A DNA stretch of 64,000 nt from Proteobacteria bacterium UBA7415 (GTDB taxonomy: Bacteria; Pseudomonadota; Gammaproteobacteria; Arenicellales; Arenicellaceae), in NCBI GenBank assembly GCA_002470515.1, contig DKML01000009.1, positions 1-64,000 of the forward strand, written 5' to 3'. The translations under genes were made by a program, and so were the position numbers. Below, one piece after another: positions 27,303 through 35,887 of this stretch. The first letter of the stretch is position 1. Each line of letters opens with the position of its first letter. The notes beneath the pieces were generated by a model, which saw only the letters and a program-made list of their open reading frames with translations, was not told where the DNA came from and did not search any database.

Positions 27303-27815
27303 ATGACTACTAAGAAAACTACCAAAAAAACTGCAACTAAAAAAGCAGCTACTAAAGCAACGACTGCAAAGAAAGCAACTGTGAAAAAAGTAGAGAAAGC
27401 GGCTGTTAAAACTGAATCTTCAATCGAAGCATTAAGAACCACTTTTCTTGCTCGCATCGAAGATGCTCAGAAACTTGCTAAGCAAACAGCACTAGCTGGC
27501 TTGGGCGCGGTAGATCGTTCAGTTGAAGAAGTTAACAACTTGCGTAACTCTGTTGATGAGCAACTTGCAGACGTTACTAAAAAAGGTACAGACCTGTTTA
27601 ATGAGCTAGTTGATCGTGGCAATAAAGTACAAGCCGATGCTGAAGCTAACATTCAAGAGAATCGCGTAGCCTTCGAAAAGCAATTTAACGAAAGAGTAGA
27701 TGCTCTTAAAGTTAAAGTTGCTGAACTTAGTGAGCAAATTGGCGTAGCTGATAGCTTAGAAAACGTGGCAAATGCCTTGGATTCAGTAAGCAAGCGTTTT
27801 AACAAAAACGCATAG
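27303..27815 (+). CDS. Phasin with N-terminal Lys/Ala/Thr-rich tail
   Basis: The first ~38 residues are a basic, histone-H1-like tail (repeated TTKK and AATK units). Residues ~40-170 are a long amphipathic helix region typical of PhaI/PhaF phasins: AGLGAVDRSVEEV, then GTDLFNELVDRGNKVQADAE. Phasins coat polyhydroxyalkanoate granules. In Pseudomonas PhaF the basic tail is C-terminal, whereas here it is at the N-terminus. A good AGAGGA-like ribosome binding site (aagaggacac) precedes the ATG. Confidence 0.8.
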   Translation: MTTKKTTKKTATKKAATKATTAKKATVKKVEKAAVKTESSIEALRTTFLARIEDAQKLAKQTALAGLGAVDRSVEEVNNLRNSVDEQLADVTKKGTDLFNELVDRGNKVQADAEANIQENRVAFEKQFNERVDALKVKVAELSEQIGVADSLENVANALDSVSKRFNKNA

Positions 27816-27893
27816 TTGTTAAGCACATAGAGTCGCTGACGAATAAGTACGCCAAAGATTGAGTGTTAAGCAGTTTGTTTATACACTGGTAGC

Positions 27894-28472
27894 ATGGCAA
27901 AAATTAGCACTCGTGATTTAATTCTTGAAGTCGCGCTCGTTGTTCTCAACGATCGCGGCGAAAGCATAGTTACGAGTGTTGATCTAGCCCACGAGATGAA
28001 TATCAGCCCAGGTAATTTGTATTACCACTTTAAGGGCAAGGAGCAAATCGTTGAAGAGCTTTACGCTCAGTTTCATGCCAGGGTATTAGTTACGCTGCAG
28101 CAAATAACATCGCAGGCAAAGGGTGACACAAAAGAGACATTGGCCGGTTTGGCCGTTGTGTCAGATGTGCTCCAACATTTTAAGTTTATTAGCCAAGATA
28201 TTCGTGGCATAAACGAACGCTATCCAAGCCTCCGTGAATCACTGTCTAAGCTGCTGACTCTTCTGTACAAAGCACTGGTTGGACTCGTTACTTTGGTAAT
28301 GAATAAGTCTAAGGTTGCAGATGCAAAAGATGCAGCAAAACTATTGGCGGGAAATTTGCTTTACACGCTGATCCACTTTGGTGGGTACGACGAACTTATT
28401 CGACTTGATGACGAACACAAGTCATCCAGCATTGAAGAGCATTTGTATTTGCACTTCTTGCCTTTTCTATAG
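27894..28472 (+). CDS. phaD: TetR-family regulator, PhaD-like
   Basis: A 192-residue regulator with an N-terminal TetR HTH (SVDLAHEMNISPGNLYYHFKGKEQIVEELYAQF); the phrase SPGNLYYHF is shared with PhaD of pseudomonads, which controls phasin genes. The ligand domain that follows is helical and unremarkable in length. It lies 78 bases after the first phasin gene and before the PHA_gran_rgn gene, which supports the PhaD assignment. The symbol is by similarity and context. Confidence 0.75.
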   Translation: MAKISTRDLILEVALVVLNDRGESIVTSVDLAHEMNISPGNLYYHFKGKEQIVEELYAQFHARVLVTLQQITSQAKGDTKETLAGLAVVSDVLQHFKFISQDIRGINERYPSLRESLSKLLTLLYKALVGLVTLVMNKSKVADAKDAAKLLAGNLLYTLIHFGGYDELIRLDDEHKSSSIEEHLYLHFLPFL

Positions 28473-28562
28473 ACGTCGCCATATTCAATGCCATTGAACG
28501 CGTATCCGCCAGATTAGGTATTACGCTGTTTCACTCTTAATTCAATTTTCTGGAGATCCACG

Positions 28563-28841
28563 ATGAGCAATATTAACGTATGTCGAAAATTAGATATGGA
28601 CGAAGACGAGTGCCGTGTCGTGGCCGAAAACCTTTTGGAGCGACTGGTGTCGAAGATGGGCGGAAGCTATGAATCTGAAGGCGACCACTATGTGTATAAA
28701 CATACAACTGGCGTTAAAGCACAAGTTCAACCTAAAGAGGGTGAACTTAATATTGACGTCAAATTGAGTTTGATGACGAGAGCCTTTGGGCCAAAGTTGA
28801 CACAAGAAATAAACAGACAATTAGATAAACATCTCGCGTGA
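28563..28841 (+). CDS. Polyhydroxyalkanoic acid system family protein (PHA_gran_rgn)
   Basis: A 92-residue protein matching the small PHA-system family: DECRVVAENLLERLVSKMGG, then DHYVYKHTTGVKAQVQPKEGELNIDVKL and a helical end. Family members are encoded in PHA gene clusters and are presumed to help granule regulation; the mechanism is unknown. CTGGAGATC gives a clear ribosome binding site. Its presence between PhaD-like and phasin genes confirms the cluster's link to PHA. Confidence 0.82.
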   Translation: MSNINVCRKLDMDEDECRVVAENLLERLVSKMGGSYESEGDHYVYKHTTGVKAQVQPKEGELNIDVKLSLMTRAFGPKLTQEINRQLDKHLA

Positions 28842-28968
28842 CCGCAACCTCTCCATAAGACTTTATTGGCATTAACCAATTGGCGTCGTAATAGCTTCTT
28901 TGAGAAACTTCTCATCAAAGCATTGAGAGAGTGGGTGGCCCGCACCAATTTTATTAAAGAGAATAGAC

Positions 28969-29817
28969 ATGACTGAAGAAAACAAAATAATACCTACAAA
29001 TAGTGATAACCCTAGCACAAGCTCGGTTGCGTCATCTGTAGAAACGAAATCAGTAACGGCCGCTAAACCTGCTGCTGTTGCGACGCCTGAAGTAGCTAAA
29101 CCAGTTGCTGCAAAGCCAGTTGCTGCAAAGCCAGTTGCTGCAAAGCCTGAAGCTGCTAAACCAGAAGCTGCTAAACCAGTTGCTTCTAAGCCAGTTGCTT
29201 CTAAGCCTGAAGCGGCAAAACCAGCTACTGTAAAATCGGCTGTTGCGAAACCAGCTGCAAAGAAAGCAGCCGTAAAGCCTGCTGCTAAGAAAGTTGCCGC
29301 GAAACCTGCTGCTAAGAAAGCAACAGCCGTAAAATCTAAAGCTAAAGTAACCGCTAAGAAGGCTGCAAAGTCTGTTAAAGCATCATCTAAGCAAGCCGCA
29401 AACAATGTAGAACAACGAATAGCTCAAGTTCAAGAGTTATTGCAAGAGAACCTTGGTGGTCTTTCAGGCGATAAAGCCGAGCAAATGGCGCGTAACGTTT
29501 GGCTAGCTGGCTTAGGCGTTTATTCACGTACGTTCGAAGAAATTTCAGATCGCTATGACAATGTTCAAGATCGCTACGAAGACATTAATGCGGAAGGTCA
29601 AAAAATGATCGACGAATTAGTTGAACGCGGTCAGGCCATGCAAGGCGATTTCGAACAAGCCGTCACGAAAGGTAAGACTTCTTTAGAGGGTCGTGTCGAA
29701 GAATTGAAGGAGCGCTTTGGCGGTCTAAACTCATTTGTTGATATTCCTGGCCGTTTACGTGACGCCGCTGAGAAAATCGAAGAGTTTAGTGAGCGCATGC
29801 GTAAGAAAAGCGACTAG
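28969..29817 (+). CDS. phaF: PhaF-like phasin with N-terminal AKP-repeat domain
   Basis: A 282-residue protein. Residues ~35-145 are a Lys/Ala/Pro-rich, histone-H1-like domain built of KPVAA, KPEAA and KPVAS repeats that likely bind DNA. Residues ~146-282 are a phasin domain: QELLQENLGGLSGD, ARNVWLAGLGVYSRTFEE, IDELVERGQAMQGDFE. PhaF of pseudomonads links PHA granules to the nucleoid so that they segregate; the domains there are in the opposite order. The second phasin in the cluster shares this reversed order. No PHA synthase is in the window. Confidence 0.82.
   Translation: MTEENKIIPTNSDNPSTSSVASSVETKSVTAAKPAAVATPEVAKPVAAKPVAAKPVAAKPEAAKPEAAKPVASKPVASKPEAAKPATVKSAVAKPAAKKAAVKPAAKKVAAKPAAKKATAVKSKAKVTAKKAAKSVKASSKQAANNVEQRIAQVQELLQENLGGLSGDKAEQMARNVWLAGLGVYSRTFEEISDRYDNVQDRYEDINAEGQKMIDELVERGQAMQGDFEQAVTKGKTSLEGRVEELKERFGGLNSFVDIPGRLRDAAEKIEEFSERMRKKSD
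29095..29229 (+). repeat. Tandem 15-bp repeats coding KPVAA/KPEAA units
   Basis: Nine near-identical 15-base units of the form GCAAAGCCAGTTGCT, in frame with the phasin gene, encode the AKP tail. Two adjacent units are identical, so copy number may vary by slippage without shifting the frame. Confidence 0.9.
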
Positions 29818-29878
29818 TCTCGCCATCCAAGGGCCTGATTAAATATTAATCTGGCCTCAGTTTGTGTTAGATAATGAG

Positions 29879-29912
29879 AAAGTCCGTAGCTTAAAGGCTT
29901 CGGGCTTTTTTT
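29879..29912 (+). terminator. Terminator after the PHA cluster
   Basis: AGTCCGTAGCT pairs with GGCTTCGGGCT (one T-T mismatch, two G-T pairs) around a short loop and runs into seven T residues. Confidence 0.85.
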
Positions 29913-30070
29913 ATGAGCGCAAAATAGCGCGTTTCACATATAGCCAATTGTTATAAAGCCTGAGCTTTTGTCTCGTTTATTTCAATTGGTTGGTAACAGT
30001 GACGCTAAGGAAGGGCTATCGAGCTGAATCTTGATCTGTCAGGCTGTGATTTTCCACTCCGGAGGCCACG

Positions 30071-30252
30071 ATGACCAACTTATCGCTCAACAATACACAG
30101 CAATACTGGCTTAACCAGTTAGAGTCGCCGATGCCAGTCATAGCACTATGGTCGCGTATGCGGCCTATCAAAACCATCGCAAGAAAATCATTGCACGTCT
30201 TGAAATCACGTCTGATTTATTAATGTCTGTCGCCGCTTTGAAACAGCGTTAA
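30071..30252 (+). pseudogene. Possible IS66 TnpA-like remnant
   Basis: A strong GGAGG lies five bases before the ATG at 30071. The first frame reads TNLSLNNTQQYWLNQLES and then degrades. From about 30130 a second frame gives ADASHSTMVAYAAYQNHRKK and stops at 30252. Spliced at one frameshift the two resemble the start of IS66-family TnpA proteins. The match is from memory and weak; the first frame alone encodes a 50-residue peptide (to 30223) that could be real. The rest of 29913-30402 shows no gene. Confidence 0.3.
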
Positions 30253-30402
30253 GTTTTCTGATGAGGTGTGAGCTTTTAAACCAATTTGAAGGTAAAAAGA
30301 TTATGAAGGCACTTAATTATTGCCGTATACAAAGCCCTTAACATCGATTGTATCCCTCGTTAGTTCTGTCGTAACCTAAATGACGAATGCTGCCAACCTG
30401 TA

Positions 30403-31782
30403 TCATCGATTTTCTGATTCAGTCTGACGCGAAGAGACCGTTGGGCAATCCGTTTCTACGACTTTACCAAGTGACAAATTGTTCCAACGCCGGTAGGTGT
30501 TAGCGCTGAAACCTAAACCTTTAATCGCTTGACACAATGGTTCACCAGCTAAAACTCGTTGATCGATCAATTTGTTTGTGTCGCTAACCCACTCTCGACT
30601 GATCATGAATTTGTTCTCGAATACTGATTCAGATCCTGCGATAGAGTTAGACACGAAATACATGTTTCGATAGGTGAAAGTAAGGGCGGCGAGTACTAGC
30701 AACGCTAAACATGCAATTTTAAAAACTTGACCAAAACCACTTTTCAACAAGATTGTTATCGAACCAAAAGTAATCAAAGGGATTACTATTGTATAAAACC
30801 GTTCATGAATTGGTGGAACTGAAGAAGCTAATAGTAGCAACGTGGCGCCCCCCCAATATAACAAACCCGCGTAGATTAGGAGAACCGCTATCTCATTTGA
30901 AGAGTCTTTGGTTCTGTGCAGAACAGCAGTACTTATATATTTGGATGCGCAAAAGCCTACAACTACCAGCAAACCCAAAGCCATAAAATCTAGAGCGAAT
31001 AGTTTGGGTGCAAACAGTCCTCCGCTTATCAAAACCCATTCTCTAAAATGAGGTAGCCCGGTAAGAAAAGAGCCGTCTAGGGTATGGCTGGAGTGTTGCC
31101 CCAAGAATGTTCTTGTCGCCAGCCAAATCAAGACAGGAACGATCAATATACTCAATTTGTGAATAACGTAGCCCGGTGACATTCGACTTACTAACAACGC
31201 TAATGGAACAACCAGCGCCAGTGAAATATTGCGGCATAAAATGGCTAATGCGAAGGCTAGAGTTGGGTAAATCCAATTTACGAGTTTAAGTTTACGCGTG
31301 GCTGAGGATGGGGTCTGTAGACGGGTTCTTAACCTAAGGAAAAGCAATATAGTCAATCCTACCAGAGGAACCCAAAGCGTCTCTGAAAGTAAGCCGTAGT
31401 AGTTAGATGGAACCCACATCGAAACAATTATGAAGGCAAGCACGGTACCACTTCTTTTGTTCTCGCTATTGATCTCATAGAAAACATGCATCCACACATA
31501 GGCTGCAGCAAAGCTTAAAACCACATTCAAAGCTTTTATGGCTATGAGGCTTAACCCGAAAAATTGTCCCCATACGGCGATCAACATCGGATATAAGGGT
31601 GGCCAGGGAGTTATAACGCTTTCAGTCACATCCACATAGCGAAAAGATTCAGTGAGGGAAATTGCCAGCTCCCAGTAAACCCAACTATCGAATGATAGTG
31701 TAAAATAATCAGAAATTCTTATTACAGTACTAAGAGCAGCGACTACTCCAGCCAAAATGCAAATATATGTTCTTAGGTTCAT
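30403..31782 (-). CDS. GT-C membrane glycosyltransferase (ArnT/PMT-like)
   Basis: A 459-residue polytopic protein with about ten or more membrane helices. The first periplasmic loop contains FDSWVYWELAISL and, further on, TPWPPLYPMLIAVWG, the acidic and aromatic residues expected in GT-C enzymes of the glycosyltransferase-39 type that use lipid-linked sugar donors. A short soluble C-terminal part holds two cysteines. No neighbour makes or uses a sugar lipid, so its acceptor (lipid A, protein or glycan) is open. Both flanks are gene-poor, which suggests acquired DNA. Confidence 0.75.
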   Translation of the reverse strand: MNLRTYICILAGVVAALSTVIRISDYFTLSFDSWVYWELAISLTESFRYVDVTESVITPWPPLYPMLIAVWGQFFGLSLIAIKALNVVLSFAAAYVWMHVFYEINSENKRSGTVLAFIIVSMWVPSNYYGLLSETLWVPLVGLTILLFLRLRTRLQTPSSATRKLKLVNWIYPTLAFALAILCRNISLALVVPLALLVSRMSPGYVIHKLSILIVPVLIWLATRTFLGQHSSHTLDGSFLTGLPHFREWVLISGGLFAPKLFALDFMALGLLVVVGFCASKYISTAVLHRTKDSSNEIAVLLIYAGLLYWGGATLLLLASSVPPIHERFYTIVIPLITFGSITILLKSGFGQVFKIACLALLVLAALTFTYRNMYFVSNSIAGSESVFENKFMISREWVSDTNKLIDQRVLAGEPLCQAIKGLGFSANTYRRWNNLSLGKVVETDCPTVSSRQTESENR

Positions 31783-32198
31783 GAAATTCTTAAAGCCTCT
31801 GCCTCAATGAGCCGTATTGTTGTTGGTGAGGGCTGAGTCGATTATCGCGGCTGCCGAAACCGAAAATCGAGGTCTGGCATATCAAGGCCCAACCCTCTAG
31901 TACGTTCTTAACGTGGAGGTTACATTATTTCACTTTGGTTAAACCAAATAAAATTCAAAATTTATGCTAGAAAGTTGATCTAGGCTCTCAGAGAGAACTG
32001 TGCATGAACAGTTTTATATTGGGGTGGCGAAGACAAGAATTGGCCCACCACTGACATAGTAATACCAGCAAAGGTCGGGGGGGTGAAGAGGTCCAAGACT
32101 ATTTAGCGATGGTGTACTGTGAGTCGACCTCTCCACGTAGAGATAAAGTTACCCTAAGAGGCGTAAGCGTCTGCCCGCCAAATAGCGTCAAAACGCTG
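31783..32198. other. Intergenic region with two inverted repeats
   Basis: No gene is supported in these 416 bases. At 31934-31948 the perfect palindrome TTTGGTT-A-AACCAAA looks like a repressor operator. At 32088-32131 GAGGTC/GACT pairs with AGTC/GACCTC with a three-base bulge. It could be a structured transcript but has no T-run. Confidence 0.4.
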
Positions 32199-32744
32199 TT
32201 ATCGCCATTTTATTGAGCAGCCCATACTAGGCACTTGATTTTGTGGGCCGTGATCTGTTTTGGCGATTAAACGCATAGCTTCTACAAGTTCTGGTTGGCG
32301 ACTGCTGGCATCGGTCATTTTTGCATCATCAAGCCGGCCTCTATACTGAAGCTCGCCAGTCTTGTTGAATCCAAAAAAGTCCGGTGTGCAAATTGCCCCG
32401 TATTGACGACCTACTTGTTGAGTTTCGTCGACGAGGTAAGGAAAGCTGAAGTTGTACTGTTCGGCAAATTTGCGCATATTCACTGGACTGTCAGCGGGGT
32501 AGGCATGATAGTCATTGGACATTATGGCAACGACGTTTATACCTTCAGATTGAAGTAGTTTAGCGTCTTCGGTCAAACGCTCCGCAATCGCTTTAACATA
32601 AGGGCAGTGGTTACATATAAACGCGATCAACAATCCATTGTTGCCCAATTGCTCAGACATGCTGACTGTATTGCCTGCCAAGTCTGGCAATGCAAACTCG
32701 GGGGCTTTCCAACCAAAATCACAAATAGGGGTGTCTAGTAACAT
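32199..32744 (-). CDS. Thioredoxin-like redoxin (AhpC/TSA-related)
   Basis: The start at the ATG 32744 gives 181 residues beginning LLDTPICDFGWKAPEFALPD, as in homologs; the longer open frame adds a non-conserved 28 residues. The thioredoxin fold has the CxxC site C44-NH-C47 in FICNHCPYVKAI and later a typical PDFFGFNKTGELQYRGRLDD. Members are peroxiredoxin-like or TlpA-like proteins that reduce disulfides or peroxides. No signal peptide, so cytoplasmic. Confidence 0.82.
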   Translation of the reverse strand: MLLDTPICDFGWKAPEFALPDLAGNTVSMSEQLGNNGLLIAFICNHCPYVKAIAERLTEDAKLLQSEGINVVAIMSNDYHAYPADSPVNMRKFAEQYNFSFPYLVDETQQVGRQYGAICTPDFFGFNKTGELQYRGRLDDAKMTDASSRQPELVEAMRLIAKTDHGPQNQVPSMGCSIKWR

Positions 32745-32882
32745 ATCGAGTAATGCGATTCTTAAGCCTCTTCTAATCGAATGTGTGCTGCTGCTTCGAT
32801 ACACCGAAATGGCATCAAAGCGACACAATCACGTAATTTTAGATTGTCGCTTGTTGCGAGTTCAATCTAGATTCGTGAGAAC

Positions 32883-34433
32883 CTAAGAAGCTTTTACAGA
32901 AGGGTCCGCAGCTTCAAACTCTAATGTTTCGCTATCAGTGCTATCACTAACGAGCTTGAGGCGTTCAGCCGGTTTTCTTGTACCAGTAGCGCCACCGTTC
33001 AAGGCATTTCTCCACAAACTCTTATCAAGCGAGTTTACGAGTCTTTGTAGCGTGCTGCTAACATGCGTTTGTACGCGGATACGCTCAATGTGAGGCCAAG
33101 TTGAACGTTCGCCTTCATGCATTAGGTCCATAATCTCTTCGGGCGTTCTTACTGATAAAGCCGTAGTTGGATTAAGGATGCGTTGCGCCGGTAGAATGTT
33201 AATGTCGCCGGTATAAGTTTGAGACACTAAAGAAATATACCCATTAATAATTTTACTCAAGGTAGATCGGTCGTTGAGAGGGCGCTGCAACAAATGTGAT
33301 GCGGCTAAGCCCCAACTTTTAAACGTATCCAAACTTGTTTGAGTAATGGTGGAAATAATGCCGTCGCCTGCGCGTTCTGCACTGATAAAGGGCAGAACCA
33401 AAGGATTGGTCTGGCTGACAATGTTGTGGTTAACGCCATAAAGTCGAGATAGGCGTTTCATCGGCAAATCTTCGCTTAACGAACCGTCGACCCATTTTCT
33501 AGTTGGCAAATAGGGTACACGTTCCCCTTTTACATTGCGCGCTGCCAGCGTTACAGGATTAAACAAGCCTGGGATGCAGCTTGAAGCAAGTACCGCTTCG
33601 CGCACCATTACATTAGGAGTGGTTACCGCGTTTAATAGCCGAGACTTTTGATGTTTTTCGGCGGGCGCAATCGAGATGTTGATCTTAAGGCCCGAGATAG
33701 CATAGGCCTCAGCAAACGTAATGTCTGGAATCAGCCTAGCAATAATGCTCTGCAGGTTACTATCGACAATAGTCCCATGCTTGCCAGGTGTTAAACGGCT
33801 GATTATTGAGTCGATCTGACCATCAAATGAAAGAAAGTCTGGATCAAATATTTCGGCTAAATCTTCTTGTTTTCTAGTGCCTACAACGGCCGCAACAATT
33901 GCACCACCACTGGCGCCAGACAGAACATCTGGTATTAGGTCTTGCTCCCACAACGCTTTGATAACGCCAACGTGAAAAAACAGATAGGTGCCTGCACCGC
34001 TAAGCATTAACGCCGATTGGCCATAGCACAAGTTAGCTCGATGAAAAAAGTCGAGCTTTTCTGGCATAGTGATGCCTTTAGCACGAGGTTTTGCTAAATG
34101 CTCTAGTGCAGCAGCGACCTCGTTGGTGTACTCGACGATTAAGTCTTTAGTACCAAATTTTGCGCGCTGATAAAGGCTTGATCGACCCATGCCGCCCAAA
34201 TTACCGTGAATCCCTTCGTTTAGCGTAAACAACAACGCTGGGTTGTTGTTAGCTTCTCTAAGAGCTTTTAGAGTTTCTAAGCGATTACGAATCGCCTCAT
34301 AGTCATAGAGGTCAGATTTTGACTGAGATTTCCACTTGTCCATTCCTTTCTTTTGGTCGTAGCGAATTGCATAGTCGCTCCATTCTTCATAGGACTCAGC
34401 TTCGGCTAGTTTTCGTGTTAGGACTTTTGACAT
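32883..34433 (-). CDS. Patatin-like phospholipase with DUF3336 domain
   Basis: A 516-residue lipase related to fungal Tgl lipases. The N-terminal ~140 residues are DUF3336 (YEEWSDYAIRYDQKKGMDKW). The patatin domain starts at LSGAGTYLFFHVGVIKAL, has the nucleophile serine in SGASGGAIVA, and the catalytic Asp in WVDGSLSEDLP. It would cleave acyl chains from triacylglycerol or phospholipid. In this genome its neighbours are an OYE, a redoxin and an alkane hydroxylase, so a role in lipid turnover is plausible (inference). Confidence 0.9.
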   Translation of the reverse strand: MSKVLTRKLAEAESYEEWSDYAIRYDQKKGMDKWKSQSKSDLYDYEAIRNRLETLKALREANNNPALLFTLNEGIHGNLGGMGRSSLYQRAKFGTKDLIVEYTNEVAAALEHLAKPRAKGITMPEKLDFFHRANLCYGQSALMLSGAGTYLFFHVGVIKALWEQDLIPDVLSGASGGAIVAAVVGTRKQEDLAEIFDPDFLSFDGQIDSIISRLTPGKHGTIVDSNLQSIIARLIPDITFAEAYAISGLKINISIAPAEKHQKSRLLNAVTTPNVMVREAVLASSCIPGLFNPVTLAARNVKGERVPYLPTRKWVDGSLSEDLPMKRLSRLYGVNHNIVSQTNPLVLPFISAERAGDGIISTITQTSLDTFKSWGLAASHLLQRPLNDRSTLSKIINGYISLVSQTYTGDINILPAQRILNPTTALSVRTPEEIMDLMHEGERSTWPHIERIRVQTHVSSTLQRLVNSLDKSLWRNALNGGATGTRKPAERLKLVSDSTDSETLEFEAADPSVKAS

Positions 34434-34650
34434 TGTTATTTCTTGCGGTTTGAGGTGTTGTTTTGGGAATTTGAGAGCCTCAAATTAAACCGAATGTTGG
34501 ACAGTTTGGTGGCAACGCAGATACCCTCACGTAAAGGATCCTTCAATTCTTTTAGTTTAAAACAATCGTGAAAAGTCTTCGCCCAATTTTGTGTAAAACT
34601 CGGCAAATAATGGACGTTTCATCCATTTAGCCAACAATCGTCCACTATTC

Positions 34651-35751
34651 TTATACGAGCTTAGCAAGCATGTCTTTCTCGTAGGGAACGAGTTCTTCCA
34701 TGCGGTTTTCGGCGACTTTTTTAGCCCAGTTTGGATTCGCGATAAGTGCGCGACCAACAGCCACCAAATCAAATTCGTCATTGCCTAAACGCTTATACAG
34801 TTCGTCGAGGCTGGCAATGTTTGCTGCGCTGAATTCGCCTTTGGTTGTAGCTGAAATGAAGTCAGAATCAAGACTCACGCTACCCACCGTCATACTTGCT
34901 TTGCCGGTAAGCTTTTTGCACCAGCCTGCTAGATTTAGATCACTGTCCTCGAATTCAGGTTCCCAAAAACGTCGTTGTGATGCGTGAAAAATATCTACCC
35001 CTGCATTGGATAAAGGGGTTAAGAACTCTTCGAGCTCTTGGGGTGTAGTTGCCAAACGAGCGGCGTACTCTTGTTGCTTCCATTGAGAGAATCGCAAGAT
35101 GATAGGAAAATCATCACTTACTTCATTTCGCATTGCTTCGATGACTTCAACCGCAAAGCGCAAGCGTTTGGATGGTGTGCCTCCGTATTCGTCATCGCGA
35201 TGGTTAGTGCCAGCCCAGAAGAACTGATCGATCAGATATCCGTGGGCGCCATGTATTTCAAGCGCATCACAACCAATGGCTTGGGCGTTTTTTGCGGCAC
35301 GACCGTAAGCCTCCACCGTTTCTTTAATGTCTTGTTTGGTCATAACATGACCAACGATTTTGCCAGGCAGCACCATGCCCGACGGGCTGTATCCGGGCGT
35401 ATCGCCACCAGGTTCAATACCCGGTCGGCGTAAAGCGCCAACATGCCATATTTGTGGGGCAATTTTGCCACCTTCACCATGAACGGCGTCTACTACTTTC
35501 TGCCAACCGGCAAGAGCATCATCGCCATCAAAGAGGGGTACATCTGGATAGCCACTTGCCGCTTTATGACCAAGGCATGTGCCTTCTGTAATGATTAGTC
35601 CAACATCCCCTTCGGCACGTTTTCGATAGTATTCAACCACATTGTCGCCTGGAACGTTGTTCAGTGATTTATTGCGAGTCATAGGAGCCATACAGACACG
35701 ATTTTTAAGTTGGAGGGAACCAAGTTCGAAAGGGCTTAATAATGTAGTCAT
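34651..35751 (-). CDS. NADH:flavin oxidoreductase, OYE/NemA-like
   Basis: A 366-residue FMN enzyme: FELGSLQLKNRVCMAPMTRNK at the N-terminus, QIWHVGALR, and the substrate-binding pair in HGAHGYLIDQFFWAGTNHR. It lacks the YqjM-type PMCQYS and instead has PMTRNK, so it belongs to the classical OYE group, distinct from the paralog at 19919. The likely reaction is NAD(P)H-dependent reduction of alpha,beta-unsaturated carbonyls or nitro-compounds. It is 137 bases upstream of the end of the AraC gene on the same strand. Confidence 0.88.
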   Translation of the reverse strand: MTTLLSPFELGSLQLKNRVCMAPMTRNKSLNNVPGDNVVEYYRKRAEGDVGLIITEGTCLGHKAASGYPDVPLFDGDDALAGWQKVVDAVHGEGGKIAPQIWHVGALRRPGIEPGGDTPGYSPSGMVLPGKIVGHVMTKQDIKETVEAYGRAAKNAQAIGCDALEIHGAHGYLIDQFFWAGTNHRDDEYGGTPSKRLRFAVEVIEAMRNEVSDDFPIILRFSQWKQQEYAARLATTPQELEEFLTPLSNAGVDIFHASQRRFWEPEFEDSDLNLAGWCKKLTGKASMTVGSVSLDSDFISATTKGEFSAANIASLDELYKRLGNDEFDLVAVGRALIANPNWAKKVAENRMEELVPYEKDMLAKLV

Positions 35752-35887
35752 GGAAGATTGTTTTGTTAGAGGTGGTTAAATGGGCAAATGTTTAAGCCAT
35801 GAAGCTTACAGCCCTGATGCATGAATATCCAATTTTCAATCTTTATAAGCGGTATGCAGATTGCATCATTGAATATTGAAACTTAAA

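Noticed and set aside
29095-29229. CRISPR-like array
   Set aside because: The repeats are contiguous 15-base coding units without spacers.
28872-29405. 177-codon Ala/Phe-rich frame opposite the second phasin
   Set aside because: It is the antisense reading of the AKP repeats; repetitive GC-biased codons keep the reverse frame open.
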